Counted from the first letter of the stretch, positions 21,785 through 32,947 are shown. The stretch: 64,000 nt of DNA from Taudactylus pleione (GCA_031769625.1 JAUIMM010000483.1:5152001-5216000), one strand, 5' to 3'. The notes: generated by a model from the sequence alone, not told the origin. A program made the numbers and translations.

Positions 21785-22730
21785 TTACTAGGAACCAGTG
21801 ACATCACTAAGAATGCAGCCTATACATTCACTAAGAGCCAATGACATTACTGAGAATGCAGCCTAAACATTCACTAGGAACCAGTGACATCACTGAGAAT
21901 GCAGCCTAAACATTCACTAGGAACCAGTGACATCACTGATAATGTTGCCTATCCAATCACTAGGAGCCAGTGACATCACTGAGAATGCAGCCTACTACGA
22001 ACCAGTGGCATCACTGACAATGTTGCCTATCCAATCACTAGGACCCAATGACGCCACTGAGAATGCAGCCTATACATTCACTAGGAACCCGTGAAATCAC
22101 TGATAATGTTGCCTATCCAATCACTAGGAGCCAGTGACATCACTGAGACTGCAGCCTACTACGAACCAGTGGCATCACTGACAATGTTGCCTATCCAATC
22201 ACTAGGACCCAATGACGCCACTGAGAATGCAGCCTATACATTCACTAGGAACCAGTGAAATCACTGATAATGTTGCCTATCCAATCACTAGGAACCAGTG
22301 ACATCACTGATAATGTTGCCTATCCAATCACTAGGAGTCAGTGACATCACTGAGAATGCAGCCTACTACGAACCAGTGGCATCACTGACAATGTTGCCTA
22401 TCCAATCACTAGGACCCAATGACGCCACTGAGAATGCAGCCTATACATTCACTAGGAACCCGTGAAATCACTGATAATGTTGCCTATCCAATCACTAGGA
22501 GCCAGTGACATCACTGAGACTGCAGCCTACTACGAACCAGTGGCATCACTGACAATGTTGCCTATCCAATCACTAGGACCCAATGATGCCACTGAGAATG
22601 CAGCCTATACATTCACTAGGAACCAGTGAAATCACTGATAATGTTGCCTATCCAATCACTAGGAGCCAGTGACATCACTGAGAATGCAGCCTATACATTC
22701 ACTAGGAACCATCAAAATCACTATAGCACA
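21785..22730 (+). repeat. 43-bp tandem array with higher-order structure
   Basis: The basic unit is about 43 bp (CACTAGGAACCAGTGACATC + ACTGAGAATGCAGCC + TATACATT or TATCCAAT). From 21958 four units (35+43+43+43) form a 164-bp higher-order unit, starting at 21958, 22122, 22329 and 22493. These alternate between two versions (GAATGC with CCCGTG, GACTGC with CCAGTG), and the second at 22122 carries one extra 43-bp unit. Confidence 0.95.
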
Positions 22731-23454
22731 GGCCAGTATTTTTATTCTTATGAATAACAATTGCCTCTACCGGGTGTAGTTGATGTGTACACTTTTTTAA
22801 CACAAAGTTTTATATTTATTTATGTATATGTAGCTGAAATGTATTACTGTGATTTGTCACAAGGTGTGGGTGGAGCCAGTGTGGAAAGATAATATCACAA
22901 GGTGACCTAACTAATTATATTCGGGACTTTTATGTGAACGTATCGAAGTAGCATAAACACCTGAATTAAATTCTATGCTCTGCTGAGTACACCGTCAGTG
23001 CTTGCATGAAATGAAGATATAATTAGTATTACTAATTAACTATCTGAGACAAAAGTGCATTTCCTACACGTATTTTACTGGTGTATTTTATATGTGGACA
23101 CAGTTGTAATCTGTATGGCTGATTAAACACAGTAATGATTCTGGTTTGCAGGTCAGTGATAAACAGAAATGTGCCGCACATGTGATGAAAAAGCCTTGAA
23201 AGTAAGATATTAAAAGGGAAGAAGTAGTAACTGGAACAGCTACATGTAAGCGCCTATGCTACAAAATATATTATATTTCAACAAAGGATTTTTAAGTCTA
23301 TTAAGACCTCTCCTAAATGAAGATTTCCCATCGCTGTTCACAGCAATGACAGAAAATCTTTGTTAGTGCAATTTATTTTTGAAAAGTCACCGGGACAGAC
23401 GCAATGCTTATCTCCCCAGGCACACTGGCCGGCATCGGTAATACCATACTTCCC
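22731..23454. other. Intronic sequence, nothing recognised
   Basis: No feature supported between the 43-bp array and the next element. Confidence 0.35.
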
Positions 23455-23801
23455 TGTTGTAAGGGAGACTCCAGGAATTCGGCTGGCTTTCCTGGATTCC
23501 AGAAGCAGTAGGCAAGTCTTCATCAATCCAGTGATTGCTGGCCAATTTCCAAGTGATTTGTGCTGAACTGCTTCATCGTGATTCCGCCCCCACTTTATAA
23601 GTTGGGGAAACACGTCTTTGCATAACAGGGTGCAGGCTCACAATGTAGCAATCGTGGTGCCAGCCCACCACTCTCAGCGCCATTCACCTGTCTCTGCAAA
23701 AAAATTGGTAAATATGGGTAAGAGTAGTCTTACTGCTCACTGGGCCAATCAGTTGTTTGAGTGCAATATGTAAAATATATTCCTGATATTTTGGGAGGTA
23801 T
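23455..23801. mobile_element. Probable P-family hAT-like element, diverged
   Basis: Left CATACTTCCCTGTTGTAAGG, then GACTCCAGGAATTCGG and GCTTCATCGTGATTCCGCCC follow the layout of P1, and GGGAGGTATG closes it on the right. Ends are diverged and no duplication can be read. Confidence 0.5.
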
Positions 23802-24248
23802 GCCCTACCCTATTTTTATCTATTTTGACAGAAAAATATATATTTCTACAACAGCTAGGAGCTCCAAGAAATCATAGAAATATATCTGACGTTTGTGTGC
23901 TGGTTAGGAGTGAATTGGGAATCATTAGGATGTATGGTTTGGGAGAAATGAAGCATCTAACCAATCACACATCACAACGCAGTCATGTTTGGACTCATAG
24001 CTTAAATAATAGATTAATGAGATCATACAATACTGTATTTCATGTTGCTATCACACAGGGGTAATACCGTACAGTTATTTGTACTTAGTTAATAATTACT
24101 TGGGCAGTCCTAGTACTGACACTGATTTAATTATATAGTCAGTCTGTCAGCAGAGACTTGACAATGACAATCTATTAGGTGGGGTAACAGGTGATAAAAC
24201 GTAATGGAGTCTTGTATTCTATGTGAGACGTTGGGGGATCAATTTTAA

Positions 24249-24523
24249 GGGGGAATTAGATTGTTTTTAGCACCACGATAATTAATAAGTGCCCGTCGGA
24301 GCAATTCAATTGTTTTGGGCGCACATAAATTATTGCGTTTGTCATGCCCAAAAGCATCGGGTTTAGCCATGTGAAGCAGCTAAACCCATTTAAGATTCTG
24401 GCATTTGGTCACCCAAACAATGGACTTTTTGCACATTTCTGCATGCCACCTCAGGAGGCTGCGAGCAGAAATCGTGTGCAGCCACAGCACTCGCGCCTGA
24501 TCGGAGCAATGATTGAATTGCCC
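24249..24523. mobile_element. Possible Harbinger-like MITE, GGGGGAATTNNATTG ends
   Basis: GGGGGAATTAGATTG on the left and CAATGATTGAATTGCCC on the right are inverted copies of the same word; the 146-bp element at 43385 has a similar end (GGGGACGATTCAATTC). The target duplication is unclear. Confidence 0.5.
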
Positions 24524-24642
24524 TGCCGGGTGTCTATTCATTACAGCCAAGTTGAAGCCTGTACCTGCATTTCCTGCTGTTCGCCTGGCCAGAATAAACT
24601 GCATGTGGAATTCTGTAAGTCTTAATTTGAAATTGCAACACG

Positions 24643-25087
24643 TTTTTTTTTTTTTTTTAAAACAGCCTCCTGGCGGCTCGCATAGTTGTTGGTGACCACC
24701 AACAGCTTTTGCGAGCGGCCAGGTGATGGTCTCGACCATCGCGACCATCGGGCTTGCGACGAGACCCTTCCCGCAAGCCCCAGTGAGCTTTCAGTTCTTT
24801 TAGAGCCAGAAGCTCACACACTGACATCACTCATGATGTCAGTGGGGCCGCCCCCAAATGGCAGGTGTTCCTTTGGTAACGCCTCCATTTGTCCAGCCAC
24901 CCCCCTCCCCACCTACAAAACGGGGCGAGATGTCGATCAACATCGACAGCTGCCCCGTTTGTAGTGAGCCCCGGAGCAAGTGAATTACTCACTCGCTCCG
25001 GGGCTTGCGCATGCCGCGCGTGTGCAATGGTTGAACATCGACCCGCTTGCTAGCGCATAGCGCTTGCGAGCGGGTCTGAATCAGGCC
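24643..25087 (-). mobile_element. Harbinger-like B element, one end lost
   Basis: Read on the - strand it starts at 25087 with GGGCCTGATTCAGACCCGCT and follows the B layout (GATGTCAGTG palindrome, GATGGTCGCGATGGTC) down to an A-run at 24643-24659. The far terminal repeat seen in other B copies after the A-run is absent. Confidence 0.75.
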
Positions 25088-25270
25088 CTGTGTTTGTGGA
25101 ATATAGAACTAGCTACATGCAAGTTTACAAATATCGTCTTTACGAAATAGTGTTGCAAATGCGAAATTATTTGCTAAAACCTGGCGCCCCTGTGAAATTA
25201 CCTGTTTTGCACCAAAACTGTATTTGCTACAAATTTTGCCAGAATTTAGCTGACCTCTATTATACAGATG

Positions 25271-25460
25271 AAACGCCATACTTGCCAACGTTGAAATGTT
25301 TCCCTCCTGGAGGGGCGATGCAGTTTTTCACTGTGGGGGTTGGTGTCTGGCGCTTCTTGTCATTAGGCCCAGAGCCTTCATGGCATAATGTTGTCAGTCC
25401 GTCAAGAGGGGCCAGGAATATGGAAATGAGCAGGATGATGCCCCTCACTTCTAACCATCC
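25271..25460 (+). mobile_element. Possible P-family fragment
   Basis: CCATACTTGCCAACGTTGAA followed by CCCTCCTGGAGGGG is the left portion of a P-type element. The right end is not found. Confidence 0.4.
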
Positions 25461-25492
25461 CATTACACTAGGAAGTGGCCAAGAGGGTGAAC

Positions 25493-25814
25493 TAGGGATG
25501 GCCATTGAAGGGTTTAGCATTGATGGTATCCATCAATGGTGCCATCAGTACTTAGCATCGATGACATTAAACTAACAATGGCTTGCGCCATCGATGGACG
25601 TGCCTGCTCTGTAACATGGGAGGTGGCAGGCCTATCAGGGAAGGGGGAGAAATGAATGGTACAATGTGGGACAGGGCTAAATTCTGTGCCCCCTGTGCTG
25701 GGACAAGGAAAAAAAGATGAATCATCAGATCTCCACCATTGATGGCAAAACAATTGACCACCAATGGCAAACCATTGATGGTTGACAACAGTCGATGGTT
25801 GATGTCCATCCCTA
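25493..25814. mobile_element. hAT-like MITE, TAGGGATGG type (X1)
   Basis: Ends TAGGGATGGCCATTG and GATGTCCATCCCTA are inverted repeats. Flanks GGGTGAAC (25485-25492) and GGGTGACG (25815-25822) match at 6 of 8. The interior repeats CATCGATGG-like words in both orientations. A second, multiply interrupted copy lies at 46352-47568. Confidence 0.78.
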
Positions 25815-26914
25815 GGGTGACGAACTCTTATGGGACTCCCCAAAAATGAGAGAGCCATCCAGAATATCTCCTTAAGAAAATATAATGATTTTTTTGTAAA
25901 TATAGTCATAAAGAACCCATAATTTTAGCTATATATGCACCACATGCTGAGGCACTAATAGACATTTGTGGACTCGATAATAAGATTTTGTAAGGGCCCC
26001 TATATACTGTCGATGGTAGAGAAAAAACACACAGGACTGGGGGCCCAGTAGAACCTCACCCCATGTTGTTATTGTAGGGAAGTGTGTCCAATAATAACAA
26101 AATATGCATGTCTTTTTCTAATTGCATAGCAAAGTTTAATTATTTGTCCTTATAGGATCCATTTAAAGCATTTTAATCATTTTCCTTCTAGCATGGTTTC
26201 AAATAATGACTTTGTTATTAAATTCATGATTTATGCTTTTTAATTTGAAATGAAAACTAGCAGCGAGGCCGCAATGTCGTCTCCGTACCAAAGGTCAGTA
26301 TTGAGAGAACATCTTTTATATTCCAACGTACAAGGCGAATGTTTATTTATTTTCTAAATAATAATCAAAAACATGCAAATGAGTCGCTCAGGGTGCCCGT
26401 TCGGCCAGTGCCGCTACATGAGGCGCATACTCAATAACCGTCCTTGCAATTGGGCACAGTTGTAATCCATATGGCTGATTAAGCACAAGAACGATGTTCA
26501 TTTGCAGGTCACTAATGAATAGACTCTTAATTCAATCATGCATACAACAAATTCCCACTTGTGAATGCACTGACATCATTGTCCTGTCTATGCTTCAGTG
26601 ACAGAACGTCCCGCATCTCCATGACTGGCTCCGGTTCTTCAGTCTATTCATTGTAATACGTTAACTAGAGCTTTGCCAGGAGGAGCTGGGGTGCATTGGC
26701 ACAGATAGAGTTAAATGATCCCAGGAATGAAAGCGCACATTAATGTGTTGTGTCTGTGTTCCAACAATGTCATTCGTCTTTTGTCCCTTTCTTTCTTGCC
26801 AATAATGAAAATTAAATGGGACACATCTTCGGACAAAGATAGTACTGTATGATGGCTGTGATACTATTGCATTCCTGCTATGGGCCCATCCTGTCATGCA
26901 AGTCTTATAGGGAT
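25815..26914. other. Intronic sequence, nothing recognised
   Basis: No gene or complete repeat supported. The words CAGTTGTAATCC + ATATGGCTGATTAA (26458-26486) also occur at 23101-23128, so an unclassified dispersed repeat may be present. Confidence 0.35.
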
Positions 26915-26917
26915 AGT

Positions 26918-27194
26918 TATAAAACCTTCTATAAAGGACAGGTGGAGGGATTTCTCAAAGCAACCAATCAGATTCTGGCTAGCATTTGAAAGAATGTTCT
27001 AGATAAATGGTTCTGATTGGTTGCTATGGACAATGCCTCCACAGGTATAAAACCTTCTATAAGGACAGGTGGATGGATTTCTCAAAGCAACCAATCAGAT
27101 ACTGGCTAGCATTTGAAAGAATGTTCTAGATAAATGGTTCCAATTGGTTGCTATGGACAATGCCTCCACATAGTCTCTTTAGAAGGTTTGATAT
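26918..27194. mobile_element. MITE with internal tandem duplication (G1)
   Basis: The outer ends AAACCTTCTATAAAGGACAG and TCTCTTTAGAAGGTTTG are inverted. Inside, a ~127-bp hairpin unit (CAACCAATCAGATTCTGGCT ... TTCTGATTGGTTGCTATGGA) occurs twice in tandem, 26918-27044 and 27045-27170, with few differences. A related single-unit copy is at 41051-41250. Confidence 0.85.
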
Positions 27195-27438
27195 ATTTTC
27201 CTCCTTAGGCGTTTTTCACCTCTTCCTCTTCTTTAAGGGATGGCCCTTTCTTTGTTCAGTTCAGTGTGTCCCCTGAAGACCTGTCTACTTTAGGGGGATC
27301 TGAGGCACAAGTTATGAAATGAATACCTGCTGTCTTCCCGTGGATTAGATATCTCTATCTTTTGGTGCTCATAGTCATTTACTGATGATGACCAGCAGAG
27401 GTCCCTACTAGAGTATCAGAGCTGGAAAACCACTAGGC

Positions 27439-27596
27439 CAGGCCTGGCCAACCTGTGGCTCTCCAGCTGTTGTGAAACTACAAGTCCCAGGATGCCCTGC
27501 AACAGTTTTAGCATTCCCTAATAGCAAAACTGTAGCAGGGCATGCTGGTACTTGTAGTTTCACAACAGCTGGATAGCCACAGGTTGGCCAGGCCTG
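27439..27596. mobile_element. Palindromic hAT MITE with perfect 8-bp duplication
   Basis: Ends CAGGCCTGGCCAACC and GGTTGGCCAGGCCTG are exact complements, and the two halves pair along most of the 158 bp (GTTGTGAAACTACAAGT against ACTTGTAGTTTCACAAC). CACTAGGC is duplicated exactly at 27431-27438 and 27597-27604. The 8-bp duplication and CAGG-type ends place it in hAT. The good duplication suggests fairly recent insertion. Confidence 0.95.
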
Positions 27597-27604
27597 CACT
27601 AGGC

Positions 27605-28062
27605 TATCTAAGGTACTGGGAGGAGCCAGTCTTGTACCTGGAGGGGAAATATCAAAAAGCACACAAGGTGATCCCTTGTATCAGCTGTATCTGCGGCAGC
27701 TCACTAGAGGGTTCTGTACCCCACAGTCAAAAGATAAAGTATAATAAAGTAGAGCGCTCAAACTGACACAGTTGATGAGTCGATTATTGCTCCTTTATGT
27801 AAAAATTAATAAACATGAGTAAAACATGTAGTACATAAAACATGAAACATACAATCCAATGAATACCAATCTCTGTCCTATATGCAATAAGAAGCTAAAA
27901 AGCATAGAACAATATCTTCTATATTAGTGTTCAAGCCAGTGTGAAGGTGTAGCTTAATAGGATGAAACAATGTAGCAATAATAACTTGAAAAGAACCCGT
28001 AAATATGCACTATTTACTCCCTGAAGCTGATTTTAACATTTCATACTGCAACATGAAATTTA
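27605..28062. other. Intronic sequence, nothing recognised
   Basis: No feature supported. Confidence 0.35.
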
Positions 28063-28582
28063 GGACCTGATTCAGACCCGCTCGCGAGCGCTGAGCGCTC
28101 GCAAGCGGGTCGATGCTGCCCAAGTGCGCATGCGCGAGACCCAAATAACAACGGCCAAGCCGTCGTTATGGGTCTCGCACCAAAGGGGGCGTGCTGTCGA
28201 TGGTGATTGACAGCACGCCCCCTTTGGTGGGCGTGCCAGGGGCGTGGCTGCCCAGACGGAGGCGTTCCCATGGGAACGCCTACCGTCTGGGGCCGGCCCC
28301 ACTGACATCACTAGTGATGTCAGTGGGAGTGCTTTTGGCTCTGATAGAGCCAAAAGCACTCCAGGGCTTGCGGCAGACGAGACCCTACCACAAGGGTCTC
28401 GTCGCAAGCCCAATGGTCGTGATGGTCTTGACCATCGCGACCATCATTTTGGCCGCTCGCTATAGCTGTGGGTGGTCACCCACAGCTATGCGAGCGGCCA
28501 GGAGGCCGCTCCAAAAAGGAGGAGGGCCGGCCCTGATTCAGAATGAGCGCTCTGTCAGAGCGTCCGGCTCTGAATCAGGGCC
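28063..28582 (+). mobile_element. Harbinger-like element, B subfamily (B1)
   Basis: Ends GGACCTGATTCAGACCCGCT and GGCTCTGAATCAGGGCC, flanked by TTA on both sides (28060-28062, 28583-28585). At 520 bp it is a chain of palindromes: GCTCGCGAGCGCTGAGCG, GGGGGCGTGCTGTC/GACAGCACGCCCCC, CACTGACATCACTAGTGATG, TTTTGGCTCTGATAGAGCC. Non-coding. B2, B3, B4 and B5 share this order of palindromes. Confidence 0.92.
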
Positions 28583-28678
28583 TTAGTGTTTAACCAGTGA
28601 GGGAGTCCTGTCCATCTCCTCCAATTACAGAGCGCAACACTTTGCAAGTTTTCTGTGCGAGCGATGAACTCGCAAACA

Positions 28679-28880
28679 GAGGTCTATTTACTAAGCAGTG
28701 TTAGGAGACAGAGTGAAAAGTGATAAGGTGCCAGCCAATCAGCTCCCAACTGTCATTTTTCAAACACAACCTGTGACATGACAGTTGGGAGCTGATTGGC
28801 TGGCACATTATCACTTTTCACTCTGTCTCCTAACACTGCTTAGCAAATAGACCCCACAGTCACTAATGTTCCCTGTTCTA
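28679..28880. mobile_element. Palindromic Harbinger-like MITE, A family (A1)
   Basis: GAGGTCTATTTACTAAGC on the left and GCTTAGCAAATAGACCCC on the right, with a strong internal hairpin (CCAGCCAATCAGCTCCCAAC against GTTGGGAGCTGATTGGCTGG). Beyond 28855 it continues with ACAGTCACTAATGTTCCCTG, which also follows copy A6, so the true right end is probably near 28880 and eroded. Confidence 0.85.
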
Positions 28881-30069
28881 ATTTTTTTTTTTAAATGTGT
28901 CTAGCTGGAGCCAGGTCAAATGCTATCATTTATTTTAATGTCTTTTTATCTGAACCGTGAGATAGAACTAAATTCTTAAACTTAAAACCCAGACTGGCAA
29001 AACGTGACCCTAATGTGTTTTGCATTTCAAACCAGTTCAAATAATTAGAGCATCGCTCTTGTCCACCGTCATCATATGGCATACAAATAGAGGTTGGATG
29101 GCGACTGTCAGTTAATTCTGCTTTGTGATATGGCTGGAGAGGGACTCTGTATCACAGTCAGGAATGATGATGTTTGTCCATGAAAGATGATGTTTTACCT
29201 CTTTATGAGACCCGATTTTTGGCGGGAAAAATCCAAATTTGGCGGGAAAATCCAAACTAATCCGAACCTGCTCATCTCTAAGTGAAACATACTGTATAAA
29301 ATTTTACTGTGAAATGCGTATCAAACCCAATATTGTGGTGTACACATTTTTTTTTAAGTATTTTTAACCATATCTTCTTAAATCCAAATTAACCCCAAAA
29401 TGTGCAAAACTGGAAACACAAATGCGTAAAGAGGTAAATATTCTGCAGGGCAGTTTATATGATGCAGGAACCTACTGTAGATGTATATATTATGGCAGGG
29501 TATCGACCCTGTTTTGCATAACTCGGGAGTGGGGGGGGTCTGCATGTTGCTGGTTACATAAAAATCATTGAAATGCGTTTTCAGATCAATGTTTTTTGCC
29601 TGCGGCTAAGAGATTTAACTTATTTGTCAAAGTACCATCTGCTAGACAACTTAATTTACGAACAGTTGCTGGCATTTTCATCTTTGTATTCTGCAGATTT
29701 AAAATGCTCCTAGAGTTGGAGCAAGAGAGAGAGAGAGCACTAATCTTATATGTACGATTGCAGTTATTCCAGCAGTGAAGCCTGTAAGCAGTTATTATCT
29801 GTGATGTGAAAACACCTCAGTGCAGTCAGTGGTAACAGCAGAACTGGCCGCTATAAGACCTCCTGTATGCTTCTGTCTTCCAGAATTTCAACAGTGTAAT
29901 GCTAAGAGACATATCACAAAAATACATTTTTAAGTTGCGTTTGACTAGGCTAAGGGACTTATTATATATTAAAGGTAGATGAGGAAATAGGAACCAGGAC
30001 CCCAGACCCATATATTTTTGCATTCGCCAAATGTAAACATAAGGAAATAAATAACATTTTGTGACCATA
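28881..30069. other. Intronic sequence, nothing recognised
   Basis: No gene supported. Near-duplicate words TTTGGCGGGAAAA at 29218-29252 are noted but too short to classify. Confidence 0.35.
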
Positions 30070-30551
30070 GGCCCTGATTCAGAGCCGCTCGCGAGCAAGC
30101 ACAATGTTTCTGCACTGCGTATGCGCCACGTCCGGCGTGCGCGTGCCCCACTGAGCGACTGAAGTTCACTCGCTACGGGGCTCGCAACAAGACGGGGCGG
30201 CTGTCGATTGTGAGTGATAGCTCGCCCCGTTTTGTGGGTGGGTAGGGGGGGTGGCTGGACAAACGCAGGCGTTCCCTTAGGAACACCTGGTGTTTGTAGG
30301 GAGGTCTTACTGATATCACTACTGGTGTCAGTAGTGGACTTCCTGCTCTGTTAGAGCAGGAAGTCCACTTAGCCTTGCGGCAGCCTAGACCCTACCGTAG
30401 GGTCTCTTCGCAAGGCCGATGGTTGCGATTATCGCGATGGTCTCCTGGCCACTCGCACAAGCTGTGGGTGGTCTCCCACAGCTTTGCGAGCGTCCGGAGA
30501 ACAAAAAAAAAAAAAAAAACCCAGTGGCACGAGCGGTTCCGAATCAGGGCC
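30070..30551 (+). mobile_element. Harbinger-like element, B subfamily (B2)
   Basis: Ends GGCCCTGATTCAGAGCC and GGTTCCGAATCAGGGCC, flanked by ATA on both sides (30067-30069, 30552-30554). It follows the B palindrome order but is shorter (482 bp) and has a ~17-base A-run at 30502-30519 where B4 has a similar run. Confidence 0.9.
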
Positions 30552-30927
30552 ATAGTCCTATCTAGTCTATATGACATTGCAAGGTTACAGAGACTGCTTG
30601 TTGAACTCACAATTCAGGTGCTATTATTTGTCTTCTCTTTGCCATAATTCCCATATATTCTGCCAAAGCTCACCTGTCAATTCTACGAAGATGTAATAAT
30701 TTACAACACAATAGTTTGGAGGTGTAATCAATAGCTTGGAGGTGTTCTCAACTCCAGTCCTCAAGTACCACCAATAAATAGGTAATGTTTTGTGGATTTC
30801 TTTAATCATGCACAAGTGAGTTAATCTACTGTATGTTTCTGGGTCAGTAATAATCCCACCTGCTTCTATAGATACAAATCCTCAAAACATGACCTGCTGA
30901 GGGAACCTTGAGGTTGAGAGAACCATT
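30552..30927. other. Intronic sequence, nothing recognised
   Basis: Contains CTCAACTCCAGTCCTCAAGT (about 30750) near a T-rich part, a phrase I associate with dispersed vertebrate repeats but cannot assign. Confidence 0.3.
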
Positions 30928-31278
30928 GACGCCTGTCATTAGACCTACGCCGGGAGCCCGACACCCGGCTATCCGATCGAAGGTAAGCCAGGCACGGACA
31001 GCCGTGGGAGGGTTAGGTTAAGGGCTCCCGGGGGGGACTTAGGGTTAGGCACCCCCCTGGGAGGTTAGGTTTAGGCTAGGGGAAGGGGGGTTAGGGTTAG
31101 GCACTCCCGGGGGGGAGGTTAGGGTTAGGCACCCCCCCGGGGGACTTGAGTTTAGGTGGCAGGGAAGGGGGGGTTAGGTTTAGGCACTTAGAGGGGGGTT
31201 AGGGTTAGGCACTTGGGGGGGAGGTTAAGGTTAGGCACCCCTAAGGGGTTAGGACAATCTGGATTTCGGGATTTGAAC
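30928..31278 (+). mobile_element. Telomere-like element (copy T2)
   Basis: GCCTGTCATTAGACCTACGC at the left matches, in reverse orientation, the region 55700-55740 of T3. The core 31006-31250 repeats GGTTAGGGTTAGGCA between G/C runs as in T1. The motif GAAGGTAAGC at 30979 corresponds to GCTTACCTTC in T3. The right end is not clearly paired. Confidence 0.65.
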
Positions 31279-31296
31279 ATACTGATTCCATCCATA

Positions 31297-31555
31297 AAGC
31301 TGCATACACATTTAAAGATTTTCTGTCCAACCATCCATCTAGTTGATCGGTTGGAATGAAAATCTGGTAATGTATGGGAGTAACTGATGATCAGCAATTT
31401 GCTCCTAAATGCCAGAAAACAGTTTTTGACCATTTTCCGGCGTTTGGGAGTAAATATCTGTTTGTCATTTGCTTTCATACCTTACCAGATTTTCATTCCA
31501 ACCAATCAACTAGTTGGATGGCTGGACAGAAAATCTTTACGTGTATACCCAGCTT
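31297..31555. mobile_element. MITE with AAGCTG-TACACA ends (W2)
   Basis: AAGCTGCATACACATTTAAA on the left and CTTTACGTGTATACCCAGCTT on the right are inverted, continuing inward as GATTTTCTGTCCAACCATCC against GGATGGCTGGACAGAAAATC. Length 259 bp, mostly one imperfect hairpin; same terminal type as W1. Confidence 0.82.
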
Positions 31556-31557
31556 TA

Positions 31558-31846
31558 CTCTTCCGGGAGTCGGATAATTTGAGTCTCCTGGATACGTTGT
31601 GGAATGCTTGCCGAAATTCTGACAGCCAGGTCAGCCAAGCAGGGGGGGGTGGCGCTGCATAGGGGAGCATGGCCGGGCTAATTACCCGGTAATGGGGGTG
31701 AGCGGGGGCGTGGCCATGGAATCTCGCCATTTTGGACCGGTACACAATGCAGAGATTGGCCGCCCCTGCTGCGGGGCTTTGTCTAGAAATCGCAGGGGGT
31801 TTCGGGGGTCGGCGGTCGAATTGGGAGAGTAGGTACAGTAAGTATG
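31558..31846. mobile_element. P-family hAT-like element, left end eroded (P4)
   Basis: The right end GGGAGAGTAGGTACAGTAAGTATG and internal GGGGCGTGGCCATGGAATC, with TCCGGGAGTCGGATAATTTG near the left, follow the P layout. Left CATACTTGCC is not visible because it abuts W2. Confidence 0.5.
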
Positions 31847-32247
31847 CTCTATCGGAGTAGGCAAGGAGACTTCCTGGCTTCGTCTACTGAGCTGCGATGG
31901 GGGAATCAGAGTAACCTTAACGTTACTCAGATTGCCGATGGTCTTGCAGAAGATCCGATGCTACACCTCATAACGCAGCACTCAGATCTACAATGCATCG
32001 TCTATTTACCCCTGACGCCTACTGCTGCATTAGTATATTAGTTGTACAGTACTGCATAGACGCTTCTCTGCAGCACCGAGTTTTTCAGCTCAGCTATCTC
32101 CTGCATGTCCAGGTGTAGGCAAATTTACAGTGGTAGGGGCGAGATCAGCATCTAGGCAATCCAAGCTTCTAAGCGTTAACCAGATGAAAGAGAAGTGGTG
32201 TCTGACTGATGCAGGGAGGTTGTGGTTTCACCTCTGTATGAGACAAA
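31847..32247. other. Intronic sequence, nothing recognised
   Basis: No feature supported. Confidence 0.35.
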
Positions 32248-32796
32248 GGGCCTGATTCAGACCCACTCACGAGCGGCTGTCCGCTCGCAAGTGGGTCGAT
32301 GTTGTGCACTGAGCATGCGCACGACGGAGGGAGCTCCGTCGTGCGCATGCGCCAGACGCGACGAGCGAAGGACTTTCCTTCGCTCGTTGTGTCTGATCAA
32401 AGGGGGCGTGCTGTCGATGTTGATTGACAGCACGCCCCCTTTGGTGGGCGTGCCAGGGGCGTGCCTCCCTGACGGGGGCGTTCCCAAGGGAACGCCTACC
32501 GTCAGAAGCCGGCCCACTGACATCACTAGTGATGTCAGTGGGAGTGATTTTGGCTCTGATAGAGCCAAAATAACTTCGGGCCTTGCGGTTGAAAACCTCA
32601 ACCGCAGGCTCCGGCTCGCAGTGGCGATGGTCGCGATGGTCACGACCATCGCGGCCATCAAACTGCACGCTCGTATAGGCTGTGGGTGGTGACCCACAGC
32701 TATACGAGCGTCCAGGAGGACGCTCCATAATTATGGAGGGTGGCCCTCATTCAGAGCGTGCGCTCTGCTCAGAGCGTACGGCTCTGAATGAGGGCC
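32248..32796 (+). mobile_element. Harbinger-like element, B subfamily (B3)
   Basis: Ends GGGCCTGATTCAGACCCACT and GGCTCTGAATGAGGGCC, flanked by AAA on both sides (32245-32247, 32797-32799). It is 549 bp with the full B series of palindromes, including CGACGGAGGGAGCTCCGTCG and CACTGACATCACTAGTGATG. Overlapping open frames on both strands reflect the palindromes. Confidence 0.92.
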
Positions 32797-32947
32797 AAAG
32801 TTCACGCAGACATCATGTTTTGGAGGTGTGACAATTATTTGCGTATTGCACCTGTTCCTATGGAATAATTCTTAAAGCAGCAACATATTCTGCAGCATTG
32901 TCCAGTGGGGAGATAGATAAAGCAAACTAATGTTGATTCCAAAATGA

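Noticed and set aside
32257..32728. Overlapping ~150-residue frames on both strands within B3
   Set aside because: The element is a chain of palindromes, so stop-poor frames mirror each other; no transposase motif is visible.
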